From Nitrospirota bacterium (GTDB lineage: Bacteria; Nitrospirota; Nitrospiria; Nitrospirales; Nitrospiraceae), in contig JAGXAR010000009.1 in NCBI GenBank assembly GCA_018971525.1, forward strand, positions 19,896 through 83,895: a DNA stretch of 64,000 nucleotides, given 5' to 3'. Within the stretch, counting starts at the first letter, position 1, and the number at the start of each line of letters is the position of its first letter. A program made the position numbers and the translations under genes. This document shows positions 18,178-26,781 of this stretch, piece after piece. Under the pieces are notes generated by a model that was not told where the DNA came from, did not search any database, and was given only the letters and a program-made list of their open reading frames with translations.

Positions 18178-18918
18178 CTAGGAGGCCCGGCGGCGGGCGG
18201 CGCGTAAAAAGGCCTCGAACAATCGCCGGTGGAGAGGGTGCCGGTCGAAGAGAAACTCCGGGTGCCACTGGATGCCGAGAAAGAAGCGGTGGGTCGGAGA
18301 TTCGATTGCCTCCACGATCCCATCGGGGGCCAGGGCGCTGGCGATCAATGACGGCGCGATGGCTTTGACCGATTGATGGTGGGAGCTATTCACCCGCATC
18401 GACACCGATCGTACGATGCGACGGAGTAGGCTGCCGGGGGTGACTGTGATGGAGTGACTGAGATTCGTCGCTGGAGTCCGTTGCCGATGCTGGAGAGGTT
18501 TCGAGATTTGTGATGAGATATCCTGAACAAGACTGCCGCCGCAGGCAACATTCATGGTCTGCATACCCCCGCAGATGCCGAGCAGCGGGACATCAGCCTG
18601 TCTCGCCAGGTGGACGATGTCCAGTTCAAAGCTCGCGCGACGTTCGCTCACGATTCCGAACGGATATCGCTGACGTTCACCATACAATGACGGTGGAAGA
18701 TCAGGCCCGCTTCCAGTGAGGAGGAGTCCGTCAAGCTGCTGCAGGAGGCACCGTCTCGTGGCCCGGTCTGCCAGGAGTGGAAGGACCAGCGGGATGCCGC
18801 CGAGTTCTTCGATGGCACGGATGTAGCGTGCGCGCAAAAAGTAGGTGGGCTCTCGTCCACCCCATTCCTTGCGATCACCGGCGTTGAAGTCTGGTGTGAC
18901 GCCGATGATCGGTTTCAT
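18178..18918 (-). CDS. class I glutamine amidotransferase (PuuD-like gamma-glutamyl hydrolase)
   Basis: A 246-aa stand-alone GATase1. The catalytic Cys lies in LLGICGGMQTMNVACGG, and the His-Glu pair in IQWHPEFLF; the N-terminus MKPIIGVTPDF is typical of the family that cleaves gamma-glutamyl-GABA and related amides. The family is usually found with amine or amino-acid catabolism. It starts 3 bp after the upstream gene and shares a likely transcript with the APC permease, which suggests import or salvage of an amino compound. Confidence 0.88.
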   Translation of the reverse strand: MKPIIGVTPDFNAGDRKEWGGREPTYFLRARYIRAIEELGGIPLVLPLLADRATRRCLLQQLDGLLLTGSGPDLPPSLYGERQRYPFGIVSERRASFELDIVHLARQADVPLLGICGGMQTMNVACGGSLVQDISSQISKPLQHRQRTPATNLSHSITVTPGSLLRRIVRSVSMRVNSSHHQSVKAIAPSLIASALAPDGIVEAIESPTHRFFLGIQWHPEFLFDRHPLHRRLFEAFLRAARRRAS

Positions 18919-18921
18919 CGG

Positions 18922-19374
18922 TTAGCGGATGGGCTCAGGAGCAGGGGCAGGGGCTGGCGCCGGTGCATCATTCGCATCAGCGACGCCCAGGAAGCGGATG
19001 GGCCGATTGCCTTCTAGGTGATCGGGGGTAATGATGTAGGTGCCGTAGAGGCTCGTTGTCCAAATGCTTTTGGCCGCTTGTTCATTCCCGCCGGAAAACG
19101 CATAGGCCAGTCCTCCGACAACCCCTCCACCGATGGCGAAGGCCAGCTTGAGTGGAAGATACAACAAGGTGGAGAGACCAGCCGCAGCTTGCATGCCCGC
19201 GGTTGACGCGCTTCCGCCCTCGGTGCCCTCGCTCGGCGGGGTGGCCGCGGTCTCTTGACTCCACGCCGATGGCATCATCGTGACGGTGCACAAGGCTAGG
19301 AGTAGGAAGACTGCCACGAGTTTGAAGCTGGAAGTTTGAGAGGGGCGATTGGATGAAGATGAGTTTGCGTTCAC
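18922..19374 (-). CDS. hypothetical exported or membrane protein
   Basis: 150 aa from a GTG at 19374, supported by GAAGGAGG 6-7 bases upstream. A hydrophobic segment (about residues 19-38) ends in AWSQ, a signal peptide. A second Gly-rich hydrophobic stretch (LKLAFAIGGGVVGGLAYAFSG) follows, and the C-terminus is a run of Ala-Pro pairs. No known family. It overlaps nothing and is followed 3 bp later by the amidotransferase. Confidence 0.65.
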   Translation of the reverse strand: MNANSSSSNRPSQTSSFKLVAVFLLLALCTVTMMPSAWSQETAATPPSEGTEGGSASTAGMQAAAGLSTLLYLPLKLAFAIGGGVVGGLAYAFSGGNEQAAKSIWTTSLYGTYIITPDHLEGNRPIRFLGVADANDAPAPAPAPAPEPIR

Positions 19375-19515
19375 GGATAATCCTCCTTCTTCGACAGAAC
19401 AAACTGAGCGGCAATGGTTGGTACCAGAGTGCTCACCCACGATTCAGGGATAGTGCGGTTATAACAAATTCAGCTCTGAATGCAAACCCCCTGCCGCGCA
19501 TAGCGAGCGCGATGT

Positions 19516-19980
19516 CTAGGAAGCGGTGGCGTCTCTCGGTACGAGGTCCAGTTCAGATGCAATGAATGACGTGATAAATTTCGTCCGCTTGATCACGGTG
19601 TCTCTAACTTCAGTCATCCATGTGTCATCTGCGAGACATTGGTTCTCTTGACTGATGCCGGATTGCAACAGTAGGTCGAGCTTGCACCAACAGACTGCTT
19701 GAATGAACAGCTCATGGGCTCGTTCCTGAGGGGATGTACGATCCTTGTCTGGGAGATCAATCAGGGCCTGGGTCAACCAGCGTGAGAAATCTATTTCGGC
19801 GCTGAGCGTGTCAATCTGGCTTTGAGTGATAGCGACGGCGACCTGGATCCCTCCCTTCCAACTCCGTTTCTTGACGTTGAATACACAGGAGGAGGTGCAG
19901 GGTCTTCCCTCCACCGGCTGTGGTCCGACAAACAGCGTCACCCGGAATTGAGAGGGCTCTGGGGCATGCTCGACTGCCAT
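19516..19980 (-). CDS. hypothetical protein
   Basis: About 154 aa (MAVEHAPEPSQF start). It is soluble with Trp/Cys-rich patches (FIQAVCWCKLDLLLQSG) and looks mainly helical in the second half. There is no recognised domain. It is divergent from the M24 peptidase at 20051, leaving about 70 bp for both promoters. The start is chosen as the later of two neighbouring ATGs. Confidence 0.6.
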   Translation of the reverse strand: MAVEHAPEPSQFRVTLFVGPQPVEGRPCTSSCVFNVKKRSWKGGIQVAVAITQSQIDTLSAEIDFSRWLTQALIDLPDKDRTSPQERAHELFIQAVCWCKLDLLLQSGISQENQCLADDTWMTEVRDTVIKRTKFITSFIASELDLVPRDATAS

Positions 19981-20050
19981 GGCGCGCATTGTAGCACGAC
20001 CACCGGTCTGAACAGACGTCTCATTGACGGCTTGGTAGCGCGACGATAAG

Positions 20051-21259
20051 ATGCCGGCTGTGATGACAACGGCTCCACACCAGCGTGTTAGCGAGATTCG
20101 GCAGGCACTTCGTGATGCCGAGATCGACGGCTGGCTCTTTTATGATTTCCGCGGGAGCGATCCCCTCGCCTATCGCATACTCCAACTCGATCCTACGCTC
20201 CATGTGACGAGGCGATGGTACTACTGGATTCCGGCACAGGGGAGTCCTGTCAAGTTGCTACATCGCATCGAGCCGCACGTACTGGATGCATTGCCGGGAC
20301 AGGCCGACTGCTATGTGTCGTGGGAACAGCAACGGCAGATCCTTGCGCGCCTGCTCGCCGGTGGCCTCCGTGTCGCCATGCAGTATTCGCCGCTGAACGC
20401 GGTTCCCTACGTATCGCGTGTGGATGCCGGTACGATCGAGTTGATTAGAAGTTACGATGTCGAGGTGGTCAGTTCAGCAGATTTGATTCAGACGTTTGAG
20501 GCGCGCTGGACGGACCGTCAACTCGAATCGCATCAGTTTGCCGCCGCGGCGCTCCGGCGCATTGTCGACGAGACGTTCAGTCATGTCCATGCCGCAGTGA
20601 CACAAGGCCGCGGTCTCACCGAGTATGGAGTGCAGCAGTTCATTCTGACCCGTATACGCGATGCCGGAATGGTCACGTCGAGTGCGCCGATTGCCGCCGT
20701 CAATGCCCACAGCGCTGACCCCCATTATGGTCCGACAGAAACGGGGTCTTCCGATGTCACCCGCAATGCGTTGCTTTTGATCGATCTCTGGGCAAAACGA
20801 GCGGAGGCTGGGTCGGTTTACGCCGATATTACCTGGACCGGCTATGTCGGTCAGACGGTGCCGGTGAAACATCGTGAGATCTTCGACATGGTCCGGCAGG
20901 GACGGGATGCGGCCTTAACCTTTGTCCGGACAGAAATCGCTGCCGGCCATTGCCCATTAGGCTGGGAGGTCGATGATGTCTGTCGGCAGGTCATCCAACG
21001 TGGCGGCTATGGCGATCGGTTCGTCCATCGCACGGGCCATTCGATTGGCGAAGAGGTGCATGGCAACGGAGCCAACATCGATGGCTTGGAGACACAAGAC
21101 ACGCGTCGTCTCATGCCGAGAACCTGTTTCTCTATCGAGCCGGGGATCTACATGCCAGGAGAGTTTGGGATCCGGAGCGAATTGGACGTGTACCTCGCTG
21201 ACCGTGAAGCCTTGGTGTTTGGGTTGCCCTTGCAGAGCGAGATCGTACCGCTCTTCTAG
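20051..21259 (+). CDS. M24-family (Xaa-Pro/creatinase-like) peptidase
   Basis: Two-domain metallopeptidase of 402 aa with an N-terminal creatinase-type domain and a C-terminal pita-bread domain. Metal ligands are seen as Asp in LLLIDLWAKR, Asp in YADITWTG, His in HRTGHSIGEEVHG, Glu in FSIEPGIY and Glu in IRSELDVYL. This set is complete, so it should be active. The closest relatives are Xaa-Pro dipeptidases and related hydrolases, not classical methionine aminopeptidases. The ATG at 20051 or 20063 may be the real start. Confidence 0.88.
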   Translation: MPAVMTTAPHQRVSEIRQALRDAEIDGWLFYDFRGSDPLAYRILQLDPTLHVTRRWYYWIPAQGSPVKLLHRIEPHVLDALPGQADCYVSWEQQRQILARLLAGGLRVAMQYSPLNAVPYVSRVDAGTIELIRSYDVEVVSSADLIQTFEARWTDRQLESHQFAAAALRRIVDETFSHVHAAVTQGRGLTEYGVQQFILTRIRDAGMVTSSAPIAAVNAHSADPHYGPTETGSSDVTRNALLLIDLWAKRAEAGSVYADITWTGYVGQTVPVKHREIFDMVRQGRDAALTFVRTEIAAGHCPLGWEVDDVCRQVIQRGGYGDRFVHRTGHSIGEEVHGNGANIDGLETQDTRRLMPRTCFSIEPGIYMPGEFGIRSELDVYLADREALVFGLPLQSEIVPLF

Positions 21260-21334
21260 CAGGCTGCGGAAAAATGATGCCGGTCCTCCTGAAATCCAAT
21301 GGTCCGCATGTCTGGGACAACGGAGTACGATCAC

Positions 21335-21508
21335 GCAGGATGCTCAAAAGGCCAGACTTTTCACCCAACCAATCCCGGCGCGCCAAGACGCGCCGTTCCG
21401 CGGGCTAGGTCGCAGCGAGTCAAGGGTCGATGGCGTACCCTCCGGGGTACGTTGAGGGTCTGAACGATGCGAGAACGCTGCCGGCAGGCTTTTTCAGGAT
21501 CTTGCTAG
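21335..21508 (-). repeat. interspersed palindrome-ended repeat, copy 1 (about 174 bp)
   Basis: Downstream of the M24 peptidase. In minus orientation its interior is almost the same as copy 3, for example GTTCTCGCATCGTTCAGACC at the left and GGTACGCC further on. Its ends are inverted: GCAGGATGCTCAAAAG on one side and CTTTTTCAGGATCTTGCTAG on the other. The sequence from 21257 (AGCAGGCTGCGGAAAAATG) resembles another left end, so a second, partial copy may be nested. Together they fill most of the 21260-21619 gap; no gene is seen there. Confidence 0.75.
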
Positions 21509-21619
21509 GCCCAGTGGTCCTTCCTTGACAGTACCTCATACCGCCCTATAGAGTTGATTTGATTCTCAAAAAGCAGGACCGACGGCGATTTACCGGAACT
21601 AGGGAAAAGGAATTACGCC

Positions 21620-22435
21620 ATGTTTGGTACCATGGGGATCTCGGAACTGATCATTATCCTCGTCATTGTCCTCATCATTTTCGGGGCTGGAAAGCTCCCG
21701 CAAATCGGTGAAGGGGTCGGCAAAGCGCTCAGAGGGTTCAAGAAAGAAGTCAACGATATTCCCCCTCCGGATGCCGCACCGCCCGACGCGAATCAACCGG
21801 CACCTATGCAGGTCCAATCAACAGTTCAGGCTGCACCGGCACCGGCGATTACGCCGGGGCAAACCCCAGCCGCTCCGAAGCCCACAGCACCCTATACTCC
21901 GGGGCCAGAAATGACTCCCGGGACCACCGCCGCCTTGATGTACAACATGGCGGCTCAGCCACAGCCAACTCGGTCGGCGAGTTCCACGGCAGCCCAGTCA
22001 GTCTCAACCCAATCAACGGGGCGGGGTCAGCAGCCTCCCACGATGGAAGAACGCGCGGCTGCTTCCGCGCCGATGATGAAGGCGCAGTACCCGCCTCTTC
22101 CCGCGGGCGCTCAGGCGAAACCTGTAGCCAAACGCCCGTCGGCTATTGTCAACAAGGATGCAGTGACCCGCGTGCAGGCGCAGCAGGCGGCGATGAAGGC
22201 GAAGGCCGCGCAGCCTGCCGGCGTGTCCCCTGAAGACATGCAGAGTTTGGGAGAAGGACTTGGCGATGCGTTGCGAACGTTTAAGCAGGCTGTCGCCGAT
22301 GTCCGCAATTCGGTGGATCCCGAGATGCGGACAATCCAAGCTGAGATGGATTCTGCCCAGAAGGAATTTCAGCAATCCATCGAAGCGGCCAAAGAGCTGC
22401 CTGCCTTGCACGAAGAGCCTCCTAAACAAGCGTGA
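21620..22435 (+). CDS. tatA: TatA/TatB-family translocase protein with long C-terminal extension
   Basis: Twin-arginine translocation pore component. One N-terminal membrane helix (IIILVIVLIIFGAGKLPQIG), then the family amphipathic helix from residue 29 (GEGVGKALRGFKKEV). The protein is 271 aa, much longer than the usual 60-100 aa. A Pro/Ala/Gln-rich region (about 45-200) follows, then a second amphipathic segment at 209-226 (LGEGLGDALRTFKQAV) that looks like a copy of the first, and a helical acidic C-terminus. It overlaps the next gene by 4 bp. The ribosome site is GGAA before the ATG. Confidence 0.85.
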   Translation: MFGTMGISELIIILVIVLIIFGAGKLPQIGEGVGKALRGFKKEVNDIPPPDAAPPDANQPAPMQVQSTVQAAPAPAITPGQTPAAPKPTAPYTPGPEMTPGTTAALMYNMAAQPQPTRSASSTAAQSVSTQSTGRGQQPPTMEERAAASAPMMKAQYPPLPAGAQAKPVAKRPSAIVNKDAVTRVQAQQAAMKAKAAQPAGVSPEDMQSLGEGLGDALRTFKQAVADVRNSVDPEMRTIQAEMDSAQKEFQQSIEAAKELPALHEEPPKQA

Positions 22436-23226
22436 ACTGGGGTGCGGTCTTCATCAGCCTGCCCGATGCGTGTACCCTGGTCTGTCGCACGGTCTCTCGC
22501 ACCATAGGGTGCTCGGTCTTTGCATTAACCCTCTCTCTCGCAGGCTGTCTCCAGGATTCTCCACATTCATCGAGGGAGCGCACGGTCTCGTTATTGCTGG
22601 AGTTGCTCCGTGATGAGAGGCCAGAGATGAGGCAGACGGCTGCAGAATCCCTCGGCAAGATCGGCTACTCACGAGCCGCAGACTCCCTTCTTCCCCTCAT
22701 CCACGATCCGGCATCAGTAGTCCGCGAAGCATCGGTGATGGCCCTGGGTCGGTTGAAACCCACAGCCACTGATGGAGTGGTTGTCCTGTTGACGCAGGCG
22801 CTGGAGGATCCTGTCGAATCGGTCCGACAGGCGGCGGTTGTGGCGATCGGCGAGATCGAACCAGGTTCCCAATTGCTGGAGCCCGTCGTAGGCTTACTGC
22901 GATCTTCGGATGCGACGATTAGGAAAGCAGCGGTTCAGGCATTGCTACAAGTCGATTCGAGCCAATGGGTTCCTGCGCTCATCGCAGCAGGGCGTGACTC
23001 CGATGCGGAGGTCCGTCAGGGGATTGTGGCGGCGGTGGGTGAATGGGGAGGGTCGGCGGTCTCCCCGTGGCTCAGAGAGCGTTTGGTCCATGATCCCTCG
23101 CCTGCGGTGCGAGCAGAAGCGGCCTATCGTCTGGGAATGCACAGCGATCCTGATTCAAGGGCAGCGCTCAACACGACGATCGCGAAGGATGCAGACAGTG
23201 GGGTACGTCGATGGGCAAAGCACTGA
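22432..23226 (+). CDS. HEAT-repeat lipoprotein
   Basis: 264 aa starting at a GTG that overlaps the tatA stop (GTGA). A signal sequence ending in a lipobox-like LAGC (Cys near residue 39) suggests lipid anchoring. The rest is a run of about six HEAT/PBS-type helical repeats: RQTAAESLGKIG, REASVMALGRLK, RQAAVVAIGEIE, RKAAVQALLQV, RQGIVAAVGEWG and RAEAAYRLG. Such solenoids serve as protein-binding scaffolds. Translational coupling to tatA suggests a related envelope role, but the partner is unknown. Confidence 0.85.
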   Translation: MNWGAVFISLPDACTLVCRTVSRTIGCSVFALTLSLAGCLQDSPHSSRERTVSLLLELLRDERPEMRQTAAESLGKIGYSRAADSLLPLIHDPASVVREASVMALGRLKPTATDGVVVLLTQALEDPVESVRQAAVVAIGEIEPGSQLLEPVVGLLRSSDATIRKAAVQALLQVDSSQWVPALIAAGRDSDAEVRQGIVAAVGEWGGSAVSPWLRERLVHDPSPAVRAEAAYRLGMHSDPDSRAALNTTIAKDADSGVRRWAKH

Positions 23227-23230
23227 GCTT

Positions 23231-23405
23231 AGCAGGAATGCTGAAAAAGATCGCCAGTTGCGTTCTCGCTTCGCTCAGAGGCTCCCCCTATCGAACAGAG
23301 TATGCATCGCCTCATCACTTGCTGCGGCCTGGCTTGGGACAAGGCGCGTCTCTGCGCTCTAGGGTTGGGCGGGTGGGAAGTCTGGCCTTCTTGAGCATCT
23401 TGCGG
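23231..23405 (+). repeat. interspersed palindrome-ended repeat, copy 2 (about 175 bp)
   Basis: Starts 5 bp after the HEAT lipoprotein stop. Left end AGCAGGAATGCTGAAAAAG, right end about TTCTTGAGCATCTTGCGG, inverted relative to each other. The interior GTTCTCGCTTCGCTCAGA and the right part (GGGTGGGAAGTCTGGCCTTC) match copy 1. No gene is seen in 23227-23485. Confidence 0.72.
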
Positions 23406-23485
23406 AGGTGTTCTCCTCTTGTCCCAGTCGTGCAGGCCATCGAAGTTCTGCTCTGCCGAAATGGTTTTCCCACAGCCCGTTACTG

Positions 23486-24004
23486 TTAGGTTGTTACGCG
23501 GGAACGATTCAACGCCTCGACGAGGTCGACAAGCTCTTTGCGGGCCTTTTCGTCTATGTTGGTAAATTGGACGCCCATTCCGGGAAACAGCAGATGTCGT
23601 TCAGGCTTGTTGCGGGTCCAGGCAACCTTTGCTTTGGCCTTGTGTTTTTCCCAAGGACGATCGGGCAATGCAAACTCGACGGACAGCTCGGTCCCAGGAG
23701 CCAGCGGGGTGCTGCTTTCGATGAACAACCCGCCTGCACCGATGCCGCCGGTTAAGCTGTCGAACTGTTTGCCTTCCGGTGTCGTGTACCGGACTTTCAA
23801 TGCGAGCGGGGCTCTCGGATGGGCGCGCGCATGAGCGAATCGGGCGTCGTCGCCGCAGGCAAGAACCTGTTCAATGACTTCTTTCCACGACAGAGCGCCG
23901 AGCAGTTCTCCTGTGGCACTATGAAGCGTGACCACTTCCTGGTCGTCATTCATCTCAAGGACTTTTCCCTCATGCCCCTCCGTCGTGGTCACAGGAAACT
24001 TCAT
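23486..24004 (-). CDS. PilZ-domain protein
   Basis: 172 aa. The PilZ RxxxR motif is RAHPR (residues about 60-64), but the usual D/N-x-S-x-x-G segment is replaced by TGGIGAGGLFIES. The C-terminal LLFPGMGVQF matches the family. It is a paralogue of the next gene in the same order and length. PilZ domains bind cyclic di-GMP; the altered second motif makes binding uncertain. It is a likely partner or second copy of the neighbouring PilZ gene. Confidence 0.85.
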   Translation of the reverse strand: MKFPVTTTEGHEGKVLEMNDDQEVVTLHSATGELLGALSWKEVIEQVLACGDDARFAHARAHPRAPLALKVRYTTPEGKQFDSLTGGIGAGGLFIESSTPLAPGTELSVEFALPDRPWEKHKAKAKVAWTRNKPERHLLFPGMGVQFTNIDEKARKELVDLVEALNRSRVTT

Positions 24005-24056
24005 GGTCAGGTCTTTCTATTGAACGCCGGACGATTTGGTTGCAGATGGATAGTCA

Positions 24057-24575
24057 CTAAGATGGCTGCCCGACAGTCTGGAGGGATTTCACCAGTTCTA
24101 GCACGCGGTTACGGATATCGGGGTTAATCTCCGTAAAGCGCACCCCCATGCCAGGGCTGAACGTATATTGGTCTGCCTTAGGGCACACCCACGCAACAAG
24201 ACCCTTCGCCGGCAACCATTCTGACGGCTGCTCTGGTAGCGAAAATTCAAGGGCGAGCTTGGTGCCGACCGGCAGAGGGCTGTGGCTTTCGATAAAGAGC
24301 CCTCCTCCGCCGATGCCGCCTGCGCGACTTTCAAACTGCTGACCTTCCGGGGTTTTATATTTGACACGGAAGGTAAGTGTTACACGCGGCTCATTCCTGG
24401 TTTCTCGCCCCGCTGGGGGTTTACGATAGGCCAGAATCTGGTCGATGACGAAGTCCCAGGACAGGTTGCCCATAGGTTCGCCGTTGATCCCCAGGAGAGT
24501 GATCACTTCACGGGTTGCATCAAGGTCGAGGGCTTTCCCTTTGTGTCGAAGGCTTGAAGACACTGGATATTTCAC
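24057..24575 (-). CDS. PilZ-domain protein, paralogue
   Basis: 172 aa from a GTG at 24575, with GGAGG 4 bases upstream; the paralogue start (MKFPV against VKYPV) supports this over an ATG at 24605. RxxxR is RNEPR; the second motif is AGGIGGGGLFIES as in the neighbour. FSPGMGVRFTEI is at the C-terminus. It is 52 bp upstream of the other PilZ gene on the same strand, a tandem duplication. Confidence 0.85.
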   Translation of the reverse strand: MKYPVSSSLRHKGKALDLDATREVITLLGINGEPMGNLSWDFVIDQILAYRKPPAGRETRNEPRVTLTFRVKYKTPEGQQFESRAGGIGGGGLFIESHSPLPVGTKLALEFSLPEQPSEWLPAKGLVAWVCPKADQYTFSPGMGVRFTEINPDIRNRVLELVKSLQTVGQPS

Positions 24576-24727
24576 ATGTCCTCCACGTTCAAGACTGTAA
24601 CGCAAGTATAGCGCAGCATTTCATCCTGTCGAGGAAAAGTGCAGAGTCAAGAGCGTCGCCACAGGCTGGATAGGAAGAGGGAGCAGAGAGCCGCAGGTAT
24701 TCGAGAAGGAAGGTTTTGAAGGAACAA

Positions 24728-24752
24728 CCAGGCCAGGATGATTCTGGCCTGG
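24728..24752 (-). terminator. intrinsic terminator of clpX
   Basis: Perfect 9-bp stem CCAGGCCAG/CTGGCCTGG (24728-24736 with 24744-24752) and a 7-base loop. Read on the minus strand it is followed by TTGTTCCTTC, and it lies 57 bp after the clpX stop. Confidence 0.65.
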
Positions 24753-24808
24753 GAATTCTGAGCAGGCGTACTGTGGAGGCGAGCGAAAAAAGCTACATTT
24801 ATAATGAC

Positions 24809-26065
24809 TTAGGCTGTCTTCACATCCTTATCTTGTTCAAAGATTCGGATGGCAGGGTGCTTGCCGAGAATCGCGTCCTCGGTGATGAGGACTTCGTTAA
24901 TCTGCTTCTGCGAAGGAGCATCATACATCACGTCCAGCATCACGTCTTCGAGGATCGCACGCAATCCTCGAGCGCCGGTCTTCTGGAGAAATGCTTTCCG
25001 TGCGATCGCCCCTAGCGCGCCTTCCGTGAACTTGAGCTTGACCTTCTCAAAGGAGAGCAATTTCTCATACTGTTTCGTAAGCGCGTTTCTCGGCTCGGTC
25101 AAGATTCGAATGAGGGCGCGTTCATCCAGCTCATCCAAGGTGGCTACGATCGGCAGCCGACCGACGAACTCCGGAATTAAGCCGTACTTGAGGAAGTCTT
25201 CCGGCTGAACTTTGGCGAACAGTTCGCCAAGTCGCACCTCGTTCCGTCCGCGGACTTCGGCTCCGAATCCCATCGCCTTCCGATTCAGGCGTTGCTCGAT
25301 GATTTGTTCGAGCCCGACGAACGCTCCGCCGCAGATGAACAGGATGTTGCTCGTGTTGACCTGGATAAACTCCTGGTGCGGATGCTTGCGCCCGCCTTGA
25401 GGCGGCACGTTGGCGACGGTCCCCTCGATGAGCTTGAGCAGCGCCTGTTGCACCCCTTCGCCCGAGACGTCGCGGGTGATGGACGGGCTGTCGCTCTTGC
25501 GGCTGATCTTGTCGATTTCATCGATGTAGACGATGCCCCGCTCGGCCCGCTCGACATCATAGTCCGCTGCTTGCAGGAGCTTAAGGATGATGTTTTCCAC
25601 GTCTTCGCCGACGTACCCTGCTTCTGTGAGGGTGGTGGCATCGGCGAGCGTGAATGGGACGTCCAAGTATTTCGCGAGGGTCTGGGCTAACAGCGTTTTC
25701 CCTGTGCCTGTGGGCCCCAGCATGAGGATGTTGCCCTTCTGGAGTTGCACGTCGTCAACGTCTTTGTCCTTGGCCGAGATTCGCTTGTAGTGGTTATGGA
25801 CGGCCACCGAGAGAATTTTCTTGGCCCGTTCCTGTCCCACGACGTATTGATCCAAGTGGTGTTTGATTTCCACCGGCTTTTTGAGTTTCGACGAAATCTC
25901 TTCTTTCGCTTCTTCCCAATCTTCGGCAATGATGTCGTTGCAGAGGTTGACGCATTCGTCGCAGATGTAGACAGTGGGCCCGGCAATCAATTTGCGGACT
26001 TCGTCGCGGCTTTTTCCACAGAATGAGCAGCGGAGATGTCGATCCATCTTATCCTGCTTGGCCAT
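24809..26065 (-). CDS. clpX: ATP-dependent Clp protease ATPase subunit ClpX
   Basis: AAA+ unfoldase that feeds proteins to ClpP; 418 aa. The N-terminal zinc domain is [13 protein letters not shown] followed by CDECVNLC. Walker A is GPTGTGKT and Walker B VYIDEIDK. The ClpP-contact loop IGF is represented in the C-terminal half. The ATG at 26065 has GGGGGAGG 4 bases upstream; a frame extending to 26266 overlaps clpP and is not used. It is the last gene of tig-clpP-clpX, the classical order. Confidence 0.98.
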   Translation of the reverse strand: MAKQDKMDRHLRCSFCGKSRDEVRKLIAGPTVYICDECVNLCNDIIAEDWEEAKEEISSKLKKPVEIKHHLDQYVVGQERAKKILSVAVHNHYKRISAKDKDVDDVQLQKGNILMLGPTGTGKTLLAQTLAKYLDVPFTLADATTLTEAGYVGEDVENIILKLLQAADYDVERAERGIVYIDEIDKISRKSDSPSITRDVSGEGVQQALLKLIEGTVANVPPQGGRKHPHQEFIQVNTSNILFICGGAFVGLEQIIEQRLNRKAMGFGAEVRGRNEVRLGELFAKVQPEDFLKYGLIPEFVGRLPIVATLDELDERALIRILTEPRNALTKQYEKLLSFEKVKLKFTEGALGAIARKAFLQKTGARGLRAILEDVMLDVMYDAPSQKQINEVLITEDAILGKHPAIRIFEQDKDVKTA

Positions 26066-26078
26066 GCGTCCTCCCCCG

Positions 26079-26714
26079 TTACTTGTCCTTGATCGCGTCT
26101 TTTCCTGCGTCGCCACTGATGGCCTTGAGGAGCTTCGGTGGCCGTGTGATGACTTCGTCGATGAGACCATACCGCTTGGCTTCTTCTGCTGACATGAAGT
26201 AGTCCCGTTCGGTGTCCTGGGATATCTTCTCCAGAGGCTGGCCGGTATGTTTGGCCATGATCTCATTGAGTCGTTCGCGGATTTTCAAGATCTCTCTGGC
26301 ATGAATATCGATTTCAGTAGCTTGCCCCTGAAACCCACCCATGGGCTGGTGAATCATGACCCTCGCATTCGGCAGGGCGAATCGTTTGCCTTTGGTTCCA
26401 GCGGTAAGCAAAAAAGCCCCCATGCTGGCGGCCTGACCGAGGCAGATGGTGTTGATCGGGGGTTTCACATACTGCATAGTGTCATAAATGCCTAATCCAG
26501 CCGTGACGCTTCCCCCGGGGGAGTTGACGTAGAGATTGATGTCTTTTTCAGGGTCCTCTGCTTCGAGGAACAAGAGCTGCGCAATAACCAGGTTGGCAAA
26601 GACGTCGTCGATTGGCGCACCCAGGAAGATGATCCGGTCTTTCAGGAGCCGAGAATAAATGTCGTAGGCGCGTTCGCCTCGGTTAGTCGTTTCGATAACA
26701 ATGGGAACTAGCAT
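26079..26714 (-). CDS. clpP: ATP-dependent Clp protease proteolytic subunit ClpP
   Basis: Serine protease of 211 aa. The N-terminus is [19 protein letters not shown]. The catalytic Ser lies in [11 protein letters not shown] and the His in VMIHQPMGG; the Asp is in the [11 protein letters not shown] region. Normal length; starts 67 bp after trigger factor and ends 13 bp before clpX. Confidence 0.98.
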   Translation of the reverse strand: MLVPIVIETTNRGERAYDIYSRLLKDRIIFLGAPIDDVFANLVIAQLLFLEAEDPEKDINLYVNSPGGSVTAGLGIYDTMQYVKPPINTICLGQAASMGAFLLTAGTKGKRFALPNARVMIHQPMGGFQGQATEIDIHAREILKIRERLNEIMAKHTGQPLEKISQDTERDYFMSAEEAKRYGLIDEVITRPPKLLKAISGDAGKDAIKDK

Positions 26715-26781
26715 GCACGTCGTTCCTTTCCGCTTGCAGCCTGTTGAAGCCGAGGTGCAAGGCGGCCTGCACCCATCAGCA

